A stretch of DNA of 15,000 nucleotides, from assembly GCA_009663005.1 (NCBI GenBank), contig CM018902.1, positions 13,120,960 to 13,135,959 on the forward strand, read 5' to 3'. This stretch comes from Actinidia chinensis. Taxonomy: Eukaryota; Streptophyta; Magnoliopsida; Ericales; Actinidiaceae. The first letter of the stretch is position 1; each line of letters begins with the position of its first letter. A program made the position numbers and the translations under genes. Below are positions 8,146 to 15,000 of the stretch, in pieces. The notes under the pieces were generated by a model. That model was given only the letters and a program-made list of their open reading frames with translations. It ran no database searches and was not told the DNA's origin.

Positions 8146-8350
8146 CTGACAGATGGAATAACCATCACCATCTCAACTAGCTCTTATGATTTAGTATATC
8201 CATGTAGTTAAAGTATAAGGTTTATAACCATCCAAAACTAAAGGATATACGAAAAACCGATCCCTGATACTTAAATACTCTAAAGAATGGTCCATAGAAA
8301 AATCAAGCATGAGGTAGATGACGTTCCCAGCATAATTTGATTTCACTAAT

Positions 8351-8514
8351 GCGCCTGAGAGGCCAATATCCGCCCAATTGGGCTAATGGCTCCACGCGCA
8401 ACTTGTGTTCAAAAATTCGATGGTTCATGAGATTCTGCAATTCACACCAATTATAATATTTCGCTACGTTTTTCATCTATGTGAGAGCTAAAATATCTGT
8501 TGTCGAGAGTCGTA
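8351..8514 (-). pseudogene. 5.8S rRNA pseudogene
   Basis: Read on the minus strand, the segment runs through ACGACTCTCGACAACAG, GATGAAAAACGTAGCGAAAT, GGTGTGAATTGCAGAATC, GAACCATCGA, ACAAGTTGCGC and GAGCCATTAG. This is the order of the plant 5.8S rRNA, at about its full length (164 bp). The differences from the usual sequence are mostly C-to-T and G-to-A changes at CpG and CHG sites, the mark of long methylated decay. I see no 18S, 26S or clear ITS sequence on either side, so this is an isolated dispersed copy. It lies just upstream of ADF exon 2 on the same strand. Confidence 0.88.
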
Positions 8515-8568
8515 TTGTTCAAACTTTATTACAAAGTTGGCATGTTATTAGTCAACTCTAATCTATAT

Positions 8569-8690
8569 CAATACACAAACCGTGAAAGTGATGACAGAAA
8601 AGGCCCTCTGGTTTCCACCACAAATATTTCGAAACACAAACAGTTGACTCTTGCCGATCAAGAAGAAACCGATATTATGCCATAATTGGG
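8569..8690 (+). repeat. Dispersed repeat, copy 2
   Basis: Partner of 83-200, in the same orientation. It ends near 8685, where the foldback element at 8688 begins, while copy 1 continues into different sequence. The 8.5-kb separation and unrelated flanks argue for a dispersed element rather than a tandem duplication. Confidence 0.75.
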
Positions 8691-9144
8691 GCTGCCGGGA
8701 TAACAACAGGGAATAAGTTTTAGAAGGGAATAAATTTTAAAGGGGGATAACTTTTAAACCTTATTGGATACTTTGATAAGGGTTGATAACGAGTGGGGAT
8801 AAAAAAAAAATATGTAGAAGAAAAACACAATGTTAAAATATATCAATATTATATATATCTATATATAAATATATATATATATATATATTTTAATTATCTA
8901 AATATTTACATTTGTTTACTTATATATATTTTCTTCCTTATCTCCACCTTATCCTCCCGAATAACTTTTAACTAGCTTGAAGACCACCCCATACTTATCC
9001 TCCTCTATCCTCCCGCTGAGAGAAAAGTTATCCGGGAGAAAAAGTTATCCGGACAAATTTTTACTATCCAAACACCGGATAAAAAAAGTTATTCAGGAGA
9101 AAAGATTATCCGCCCCCCTTATCCTACACGCCAAACAGGGCCCT
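8688..9144. mobile_element. Decayed foldback element rich in GGATAA/TTATCC
   Basis: The right end reads CCAAACAGGGCCC, i.e. GGGCCCTGTTTGG inward. That is a common terminal pattern of plant Tourist/PIF-Harbinger and some hAT MITEs. The left end GGGGCTGCCGGGATAAC is a weaker match. The left half has GGATAAC and GGATAA motifs, and the right half has their complements many times: an imperfect series of GAGAAAAGTTATCCGG-like units of about 18 bp lies at 9018-9112. A TA-rich run sits between at 8850-8890. I could not establish a target-site duplication, so boundaries and family are tentative. Confidence 0.5.
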
Positions 9145-9202
9145 TTATCGCTATTTAGTTGGAGAATCTCGATGGGAAGATATATCATTTTCCAAAATAA
9201 TA

Positions 9203-9225
9203 TTTACTAATTGGCAATTAGTAAA
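9203..9225. repeat. Short perfect inverted repeat
   Basis: TTTACTAATT, a three-base loop GGC, then AATTAGTAAA. Without a T-run after it or a neighbouring gene end, no role is suggested. Confidence 0.6.
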
Positions 9226-9355
9226 AATATAATATTTGAAAAACTCAGAAAGTGACAATTAAAAAGTAACGTCTCAGCTAAATATTAAGACAACTGACAG
9301 TGACCAATATATTTTTACCACTCCCAAATCCCGGAATCCTACAACAAAGTCAAGA

Positions 9356-9414
9356 CTCCCACCCCCCCTTGCTCCCCCTTACCCCTCTCCTCCCCCTCCT
9401 CCCATCTCCCATCC
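9356..9414. repeat. Polypyrimidine tract
   Basis: Almost uninterrupted C and T on the plus strand, with several runs of five or more C. On the minus strand it is a G-rich purine tract. Such tracts can form triplex or G-quadruplex structures. A minus-strand AAACATGGCGGTC context lies just upstream (ATG near 9472), preceded by a splice-acceptor-like CCCTGCTTGCAG, but the frame that follows is dominated by this tract and I do not recognise it. Confidence 0.7.
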
Positions 9415-9654
9415 AGCACTCTCCATAGTTCATTGTCCCCAGAACTTTTGACATGGTCCATGACCGCCATGTTTTCTAGGCTGCAAGCAGGGACAGGTAC
9501 CCAAGGCAGAAGAATAACAAAGGAATATGAGTTGAGAAAAAAAAAAACAGTACTTAACAAACAAAACACGCTCGCCAAGAAGAAGAATGAGTGTTGAGAT
9601 AGTCAAATACACAAAACAGTCCAAAGCACCCGTAAAACGACTTAATTCAAGTCA

Positions 9655-11500
9655 AAAAAATTGAAGGGGAGAAATTACAAATAACTAAAAGGAAGGAAAG
9701 GAGAGAAAGTTGAAAAGAACCAACCAAACCAACAGGGGACATGTTAAATAAAAAAAAATTAAAATTAGACCATAGTATGCAAATTGTTACAAAATTCAAG
9801 AATAGGAAACAAATGAAGGGTATCAAACAACTCATAACTAAAAGAAGGGAAAGAAAATTGAATGAACAAAGGGAAATATGAAATTTAAAGCACGAAATAA
9901 GATTATAGATTCAAAACAAGCAATAAAAAACACCTGAAGGGCTACCTTTAAAGCATACAGATACACTGAACCTCTGGTTGATAGCATCGAAATCCACAGA
10001 AAGTAGAAAGAAACAAAAAGCTGGAAAATCAAGAATCAATATCAACACACTATTAGCCACGGGAGTGATAGAGAGACATAGTTCACTAGAGAAAAATGAA
10101 TCGCTTATTGTAAGCCAGAAAAATCCAAGAAAAAATAAAAAGAACAAATCAGTAAACTTTGAAAAAACAATTACGTCAGTCTCGAAACATATTTTAGATT
10201 TAGAAAGCATATGAGAAAAACAAAAAACAACAAAGCATTTGAAACCGCTAACTCAAACTCAAAATCCAGAAAAGCATTGCAAAACAAACATAGCAAAGCA
10301 TGTTTACAGTTATAACTTTGAAATTCAAGATTACAACAAACAACAATGAAAGGTATCAAACAAGTGCTAACTAAACAAGAAAGAAAATTGAAAGAACCAA
10401 TGAACAAACAGAAATATGAAGTTAAACCAAGAAATAAAATTGTAAATTCAAAAGAATCAAAATAAAAAGGTACAAGAAGGGCTATGAAAGAATAAGGATG
10501 CAGAATATATTGAAGAATAAAATCAAAAAAATAAATCAGATGCAAAACTTTAAAACAAGAATGCAAAACTATATGAAGAGAGAAGAATAGAATCAGGTGA
10601 ATAATCCTTAAATTTAAATTAAAACAAAAGATCAATATACCCCCAAAAATTAGAAAATTAATATTAATAATCAATAAACGAAACACAACTAAAGAGACGT
10701 AGATTATTCAAATACCAAAAGTCCAAAGAATTGGAAATTTTCACTAAAGAACAATGAATCTCTCTTTTTAGCCATTAAATACAAGAAAAAGAGAATAAAC
10801 CCAATCCAGGTAAATTTTAAATGTGGAAGACTCAGTTTTAAATCAAATTAGATTTAGAAAGGAAAGGAAAAAAAACAAACCAAAGAATGTATAAAAATCA
10901 AGATCAGAAAACAAATGAAAGACATGAAACAATTGGCAACTAAAAAATAGTGAGAAGAAAAACAGACAAACTCAAATCTTGAAACAAATAGAAACACACT
11001 ATAAAATCCCATTTTGTAGTTATTATAACAGAAATAGATAAAAATCTTATGCTAGAGTCCAAAAGAGGGAGACCAAAAAATGGAGATTAGAGATACAGTG
11101 ATTTTAGGCTAATACCCATAAAAGCATTGAAAGGGAGACAGAAACCAAAATGCATAAATCATACCATAGAACATGAAAACAAAACCATATGGAGAATAAC
11201 CCTGAAATTTAAAATAAAGTAAAAGATTACGACACCCAGAAAATTGGAAAATCATTAATCAATAAGATTTAATAAACCAATCCAGGAAATCCAAGAAAAA
11301 GAAAAAAGAAACCCAATCCAGTCAAATTGTGAATGTGTAAAACATATAATTAGAATTAGAAAAGCATTATAAAAACAAACAGACCAAGGAATACACTCCG
11401 CAACTATAATATTCAAGATCTGAAAACAAATGAAGGGCTTGAAACTATGGGCAACTAAAAGAAAGGAAAATCAAAAGAAACGACAGAAAAAGCCCTATAA
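9655..11500. repeat. A-rich higher-order tandem repeat, about 0.53-kb period
   Basis: An anchor of the form TTCAAGA...AAACAAATGAA(A/G)G, then ...GAAAC...CTAAAA, recurs near 9796, 10324, 10898 and 11412 (spacings about 528, 574 and 514). Other shared landmarks keep their order between units: GAAATATGAA...GAAATAA, GAAGGGCTA, AATAA(T/C)CCT, CCAATCCAG, and TTAGAAA(A/G) before the anchor. The minus strand is correspondingly T-rich, with TTTC and TTTTC clusters and weak open frames that I regard as composition artefacts. The units are diverged, so the array is old. It may be intronic or intergenic. Confidence 0.7.
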
Positions 11501-11662
11501 CTCGATCTGAAACGAAAGAAAATGGAAAGAGCAACCAAAATGAAAGAAAATCGAAGGAATTATCAGAAAAAACTCTAAAACTCAAAATGTGGAATGAAAG
11601 AATATGAAAGAACCAACAGAAAAGCCCTAAAACTCAAAATATGGAACGACAGAAAATTGGAA

Positions 11663-12350
11663 ACTCAAAATATGGAATGACAGAAAATTGAAAGAACCAT
11701 CCGAAAAGGCCTCAAAATTTGGCACGAAAGAAAATCCAAAGAAACAATCTGAACAATTACCAGAATTAAAAATCAATTACATAATTGCAACACAAGTTGA
11801 CATAAGAAACGAATCGAACACAAAATGAATTACCAGAACAATTCAACAATTAACACAATGAACAGTAGTGAACTCATCAACCAATTGATCTTCCAATCAA
11901 AGAAAATTTAAAAGAATTATCTGAAAAAAAAAACACTGAAACTCAAAATTTGAAACGAAATAATATGAAAGAAAATAGAAAGAACCAGCAAGAAAGCCCT
12001 AAGACTCAAAATATGGAATGACAGAAAATTGAAAGAACCATCCGAAAAGGCCTCAAAATTTGGCACGAAAGAAAATCCAAAGAAACAATCTGAACAATAA
12101 CCAGAACATAAAATCAATTAGCAGAACAATTCAACAATAACATAATAAAATCCATGACCATAACAATTCAGCAATTAACACAATAAACAGTAATGACTTA
12201 ATCAACCGATAGATCTTCCAATCAAATAATATCGAAAGAATTATCCCAAAAAAACCCTAAAACTCAAGATTTGAAACAAAAGAACATGAAAGAACCGACA
12301 GTGAAAGAAAATAGAAAGAACCAATAGCAAAGCCCCAAAACTCAACATAT
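11663..12350. repeat. 341-bp tandem repeat, two units
   Basis: The unit starting ACTCAAAATATGGAATGACAG at 11663 recurs at 12004, and the first 95 bp are identical in the two. Later parts (CAATTAACACAATGAACAG, CATCAACC, GATCTTCCAATCAAA, AAACTCAA) align with small indels. A partial third copy lies at 12577-12740. Shorter pieces of the same unit (AAACTCAAAAT, GACAGAAAATTG, AAGAACC) fill 11500-11662 and 12240-12390. The 95-bp identity against looser surroundings suggests a more recent duplication or conversion. Confidence 0.85.
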
Positions 12351-12576
12351 GAAACAACAGAAAATTGAAAGAACCAACCGAAAAGGCCCTTAAAAGAAAA
12401 TTTCGGTATCAAAGAAGAACGAAAGAAGCTACAGAGAAGGCACAAATGGATACAAGGACTGACCGAGGGGGGACAGACGCAGCCAAGTTTTGAAAAAACT
12501 CTATTATTATAGTACTATTCATCTAAAAATTTATATACGTTGGCTCTCCCAATATTTATTTTGATATATAAATGAA

Positions 12577-12740
12577 CTAACAGAACAATCTGAACAATTA
12601 CCAGAACATATAATCAATTACCAGAATAATAAAATCATTAGATAATGCACTAATCGAACACAAAATCAATTACCAGAACAATTCAACAATTAACACAATG
12701 AACAGCAGTGATTTCATCAACCGTCGATCTTCCAATCTCT
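12577..12740. repeat. Partial third copy of the 341-bp unit
   Basis: It shares GAACAATCTGAACAATTACC, TCAATTACCAGAACAATTC, CAATTAACACAATGAACAG and CGATCTTCCAATC with 11740-11898 and 12085-12222. It is separated from them by about 190 bp (12390-12577) of different sequence, which includes TGACCGAGGGGGGACAGACG. Its right end passes into the leader-like region at 12740, so the repeat unit probably arose by copying the leader-proximal sequence. Confidence 0.75.
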
Positions 12741-12860
12741 CGCATCTTCTTTTGTAAACGATTCTCTCTGCCTCTCTCTTCCCGTTTAAACCCTAGCTTT
12801 TCTTTTTTTTTTTTTCTCTCTCTCTACTCTCATTCGCACACTCCGTATTTGTAGGGAACG
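12740..12860 (-). promoter_or_regulatory. Plant 5'-leader-like region (minus strand)
   Basis: Read on the minus strand: TACAAATACGG, a GAGAGTAGAGAGAGAG purine tract with an A13 run, GCTAGGGTTT (the telo-box core AGGGTTT, frequent in promoters and leaders of highly expressed plant genes), GAAGAGAGAGGCAGAGAG, then AAAGAAGATG. After that the sequence turns T-rich with candidate donors (TTCTG|GTAATT), as in a long leader or first intron. The nearest coding remnant downstream on this strand that I recognise is the ADF pseudogene, 4.6 kb away. This is suggestive only. Confidence 0.35.
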
Positions 12861-12902
12861 ACAACTGAACTCCATAGTCCAACTCCGAACCCCGAATTAT
12901 TA

Positions 12903-13205
12903 AGGGTGAATTTTACCATTGGCTCCTTAGTTTATATAATAAAGTATTACTTTGGCCAGTGAGTTCCAATTTGAACAAGAATACCCCTGAAGTTTCCAAT
13001 CGATCTTAATAAGGTCCCTCCATCCAAACCAAAAAAAGTTGACAAAAAAATGCAAACAATTAAAAAAAAAAGACAAAAAGGCTCATGCAATTTCTGCCGC
13101 CGTCAGAATTTCTAATAGATTTGGATGGAAGGAAACTGCAGAGTTCTTATTGTTAAATTAAAACTTATAGGGACCAAAGGAACTTTTCCTTTTCATGATC
13201 CACCA
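12903..13205. mobile_element. MITE-like repeat remnant
   Basis: The left end AGGGTGAATTTTACC resembles the GGGTAAATTT ends of the elements at 3274 and 4966. Inside, GGTCCCTCCATCCAAACC (about 13013) and GATTTGGATGGAAGGAAAC (about 13118) are an inverted pair, and GGGACCAAAGGAAC at 13171 complements the GGTCCCT type. No target-site duplication or full arm was found. It could be two nested fragments. Confidence 0.35.
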
Positions 13206-13505
13206 GATTTTTCATCCAAAACACAGCCTAAATATTTCCTAATTAGTACCTTCATTAATGGAAACTAGCAAAAACCAGCTATGCACGGGTCAAATTTAAA
13301 ATTATAAATTAAATAGAATTATTATCTTAAAATAATTAAGAATGTCAATTTTAATATTTTATGTCAATTTTTTAAGTAATTAATATTAGTAAAATTTTAA
13401 TCCCTATATATTTGTGCAATTTATAATGGAAATGGATTATATGGCCGTGTCACGCTTAATTGAAATGACAATTTGGAATAACATTATCACTCTTAATCGA
13501 TCGAG
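13206..13505. other. AT-rich stretch without a gene
   Basis: AT-rich with no supported gene or repeat. It follows the stop of the minus-strand pseudogene and would be its 3' flank. Confidence 0.5.
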
Positions 13506-13982
13506 TTACACTGGAGGTATATATTTTGTGTGCCACTTTGGAAGCATGTGCCCTGCTCTCCTTTGCATCATTTTATGATGGAGCAACCCCCCTACTAAAA
13601 GCAATATGTAGACCAAGTATAGCAACGGCCCGAGCAAATAGGAGAGATAATGGACGCCAGAGACACCACAGAAAATGAACCAAGCAACACCATCCCACGG
13701 GGAGGAATCCACTCATAATTCGGATTTTACCCAAAGAAGATCTTAGTTCTGCATAGTAGGCAAGCAGTACAGAATCAAGCTAACAACAGAAGCACGCATG
13801 ATTTGGGGTGAGTTTCGAATGGCAATGAATTCTCGCCATGATACTTAAGTTGGAGAAGGTTGATGAGCACCGGAATGATGAAGGCCACAACGGCTTGGCA
13901 CGATTCAGAGGTAGGTTGCGTTGCGCTTCAAAGTAGTGGTGCTGATGAGTGCAATATTGACTGGCCAAAGAAATTTCTCCAT
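13506..13982 (-). pseudogene. Membrane-protein gene copy 4, frameshifted
   Basis: Read on the minus strand it spans the family's full length in shifting frames. From ATG at 13982: MEKFLWPVNIALIS, aligning with FREFFAQINVSSII of copy 1, then a stop. Next frame: CQAVVAFIIPVLINLLQLKY, SLPFETHPKS, then MRASVVSLILYCL and YYAELRSSL after single-base losses. Next: WIPPRGMVLLGSFSVVSLAS. The last open stretch (13712-13506) covers YLLGPLLYLVYILLLVGG, LLHHKMMQRRAGHMLPKW and the stop. At least four frame changes are needed. Two of them are a missing C in AAATC|ATG and a missing G in CTTG|CCTAC, in places where copy 2 has the doubled base. All four hydrophobic segments are recognisable. It is closest to copy 2, so this subgroup may also have an intact member elsewhere. 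Confidence 0.85.
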
Positions 13983-14560
13983 GCACTGGGCAATGGCATA
14001 TTCGTTCTTATTTGCTCGTTGGTGGCCTTTTGTTATTTTATTTTTTAATGGAACTAACTACCAAAAAATAGAAAAATTGCAATTGCAATTAACAAAATGC
14101 TGGCCATGTTTGATAATATATTTTAGTTTAGTGGCCATTTTTTTGAAATTAACAATCTTAATAGACTATTAGTTCAAAGTTTAATTTTTGCACTATAACG
14201 TGATTAAAATAAGACCCACAATAATATTATTTCAATCTCACTCTTAAAATTTGTTATCAAACTTAGCCGTAGTGCAAAAATCATTAAAGTTAGGAAGATA
14301 CATATTTATCAAGAAGAAATGAAGAGATATAACAAGATGTATTATCGATACAAGGAGATTGTGGCGAGTGAGTTTATGAGATGAGAAAGAAAATGATGAT
14401 AGACATATGTGGTGGTCCTACGGCGGAACAAGCTGTTGTAGTTAGTCACTAATCGAAAATGTGCCTACCTGCGAAACAAAAATAGTAAAAACGGCTGCCG
14501 AAAACTGTTCTGAAAAACGAATCTCCGTCAAGTTGAACGATCGGAAATATATTAGAGAGA
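13983..14560. other. AT-rich stretch without a gene
   Basis: Upstream flank of copy 4 followed by AT-rich sequence. ATTGCAATTGCAATTAA near 14075 and two TGGCCAT motifs are the only patterns. No gene is supported. Confidence 0.45.
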
Positions 14561-14580
14561 GTGTGTGTGTGTGTGTGTGT
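14561..14580. repeat. (GT)10 microsatellite
   Basis: Ten uninterrupted GT units, preceded by AGAGAGA and followed by GGTGTG. A minus-strand frame across it would encode an HT repeat, which I take as an artefact. Confidence 0.97.
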
Positions 14581-14640
14581 GGTGTGATCTCCAACTGAAT
14601 TTGCATACCTTTGAAAGAAAGAAAAGTTGACTTTATATGG

Positions 14641-15000
14641 CATAACTCGGCGCGTGTATGACGTGCTGTTGTCTTATCACTAGACAGACTGCCAGCTCGG
14701 CGTGCTCATACGTGCAAAACCATGTGTCAGGAGTAGGCGGTGGACTAGTCGCGCTCCTAAGGCTGGCTGGTATAGCCTATTATTAACCAGTCGACGTTCT
14801 CGTTCCCGAACATGGGGACTGTCAGAAAAAAGTTTCGCCGTTTTGCAAAGTTACCTCTCTTCACTAACACGTTTGGTCCTCGTCCAAACTCCGGCACAAT
14901 TACACTACGAGCGTATAATAGCGACAGTTCAAGAGTAATGGTAGTTCTTATCTCGGATTGTGCTAAGTCTCGGTGGTGTCTAAGCCTACTACCGGTGCAG
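14641..15000. other. Compositionally foreign right edge
   Basis: From about 14641 the sequence is close to half GC (33 of 60 bases in 14701-14760) and has many CpG (CGGCGCG, GTCGCGC, GTCGACG, TTCGCCG), whereas the rest of the window is strongly AT-rich. It shows no homopolymer bias, repeats or recognisable motifs. The one longer frame (to 14938) has no ATG and no family resemblance. It could be the edge of a CpG-rich gene region, foreign DNA or an assembly artefact. Confidence 0.5.

Noticed and set aside
9339..9578. Minus-strand frame with a good ATG context near 9472 (AAACATGGCGG) after an acceptor-like CTTGCAG
   Set aside because: Most of the product after about 20 residues is encoded by the polypyrimidine tract (EEGEERGKGEQGG) and no family is recognised. 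It is kept only as a note under that tract.
9911..10210. Overlapping open frames on both strands
   Set aside because: Composition artefacts of the same A-rich array, with no conserved frame between the repeat units.
10171..10686. Long minus-strand open frame of 171 residues rich in F, L and I
   Set aside because: It lies wholly in the A-rich repeat array; the residues follow from T-rich codons (TTT, TTA, ATT). It has no domain, and parallel frames occur in the neighbouring repeat units.
12247..12262. Telomere-like AAACCCTAAAAC
   Set aside because: A single diverged instance inside the A-rich repeats (elsewhere GCCCTAAAACTC), not a telomeric tract.
13860..14172. Plus-strand frames at 13860-14048 and 13921-14172
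   Set aside because: They lie opposite the start of the minus-strand pseudogene, whose homology explains the conserved sequence.
14449..14643. Minus-strand frame with an HTHTHT stretch
   Set aside because: The repeat is translation of the (GT)10 microsatellite and the rest is unrecognised.

Overview
The window looks like nuclear DNA of a dicot plant. It is AT-rich and dense in short foldback transposons. It holds plant-type gene remnants with plant intron positions (an actin-depolymerizing-factor locus), a Ty1-copia-like LTR remnant and a decayed 5.8S rRNA copy. I cannot name the species. Only one intact protein gene is supported: an uncharacterised four-helix membrane protein at 2659-3174 (+). 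Everything else gene-like is broken.

Layout. 1-1075: a dispersed repeat, then a two-level repeat array (63-bp units containing GGGCCCAC, inside two larger modules of about 0.2 kb). 1101-1241: a small foldback element built from six copies of a 15-bp motif. 1673-2437: a decayed foldback element. 2571-3174: TATA-like box and the intact membrane-protein gene, with a perfect 22-bp palindrome inside its coding region. 3274-5385: a local duplication tract with a foldback element, a perfect 21-bp-stem hairpin at a breakpoint, a truncated second gene copy (3751-4085), a truncated third copy (4625-4867) and the duplicated foldback element. 5690-6170: probable solo-LTR remnant. 6376-6699: three tandem repeats of about 108 bp. 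7654-8145 (-): an ADF/cofilin pseudogene that keeps its introns. 8351-8514 (-): a 5.8S rRNA pseudogene. 8569-9144: second copy of the dispersed repeat and a decayed foldback element rich in GGATAA/TTATCC. 9356-12740: a polypyrimidine tract, then more than 3 kb of A-rich sequence organised into higher-order repeats of about 0.53 kb and 341 bp. 12740-12860: a region that reads on the minus strand like a plant 5' leader. 13506-13982 (-): a fourth, frameshifted copy of the membrane-protein gene. 14641-15000: sequence with abruptly higher GC and many CpG, unlike the rest.

Two themes tie the window together. First, a small membrane-protein family has expanded locally and decayed: one intact copy and three broken ones, in two sequence subgroups (copies 1 and 3 against copies 2 and 4). 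Second, the minus strand from about 12.86 kb to 7.65 kb may be one dead ADF locus: leader, very long repeat-filled first intron (T-rich in sense), then exons 2 and 3. That link is inference. Many breaks in both pseudogenes are one-base changes in homopolymer runs, so true decay should be separated from uncorrected long-read errors before they are called dead. I found no prokaryotic or viral genes, tRNAs or CRISPR arrays.
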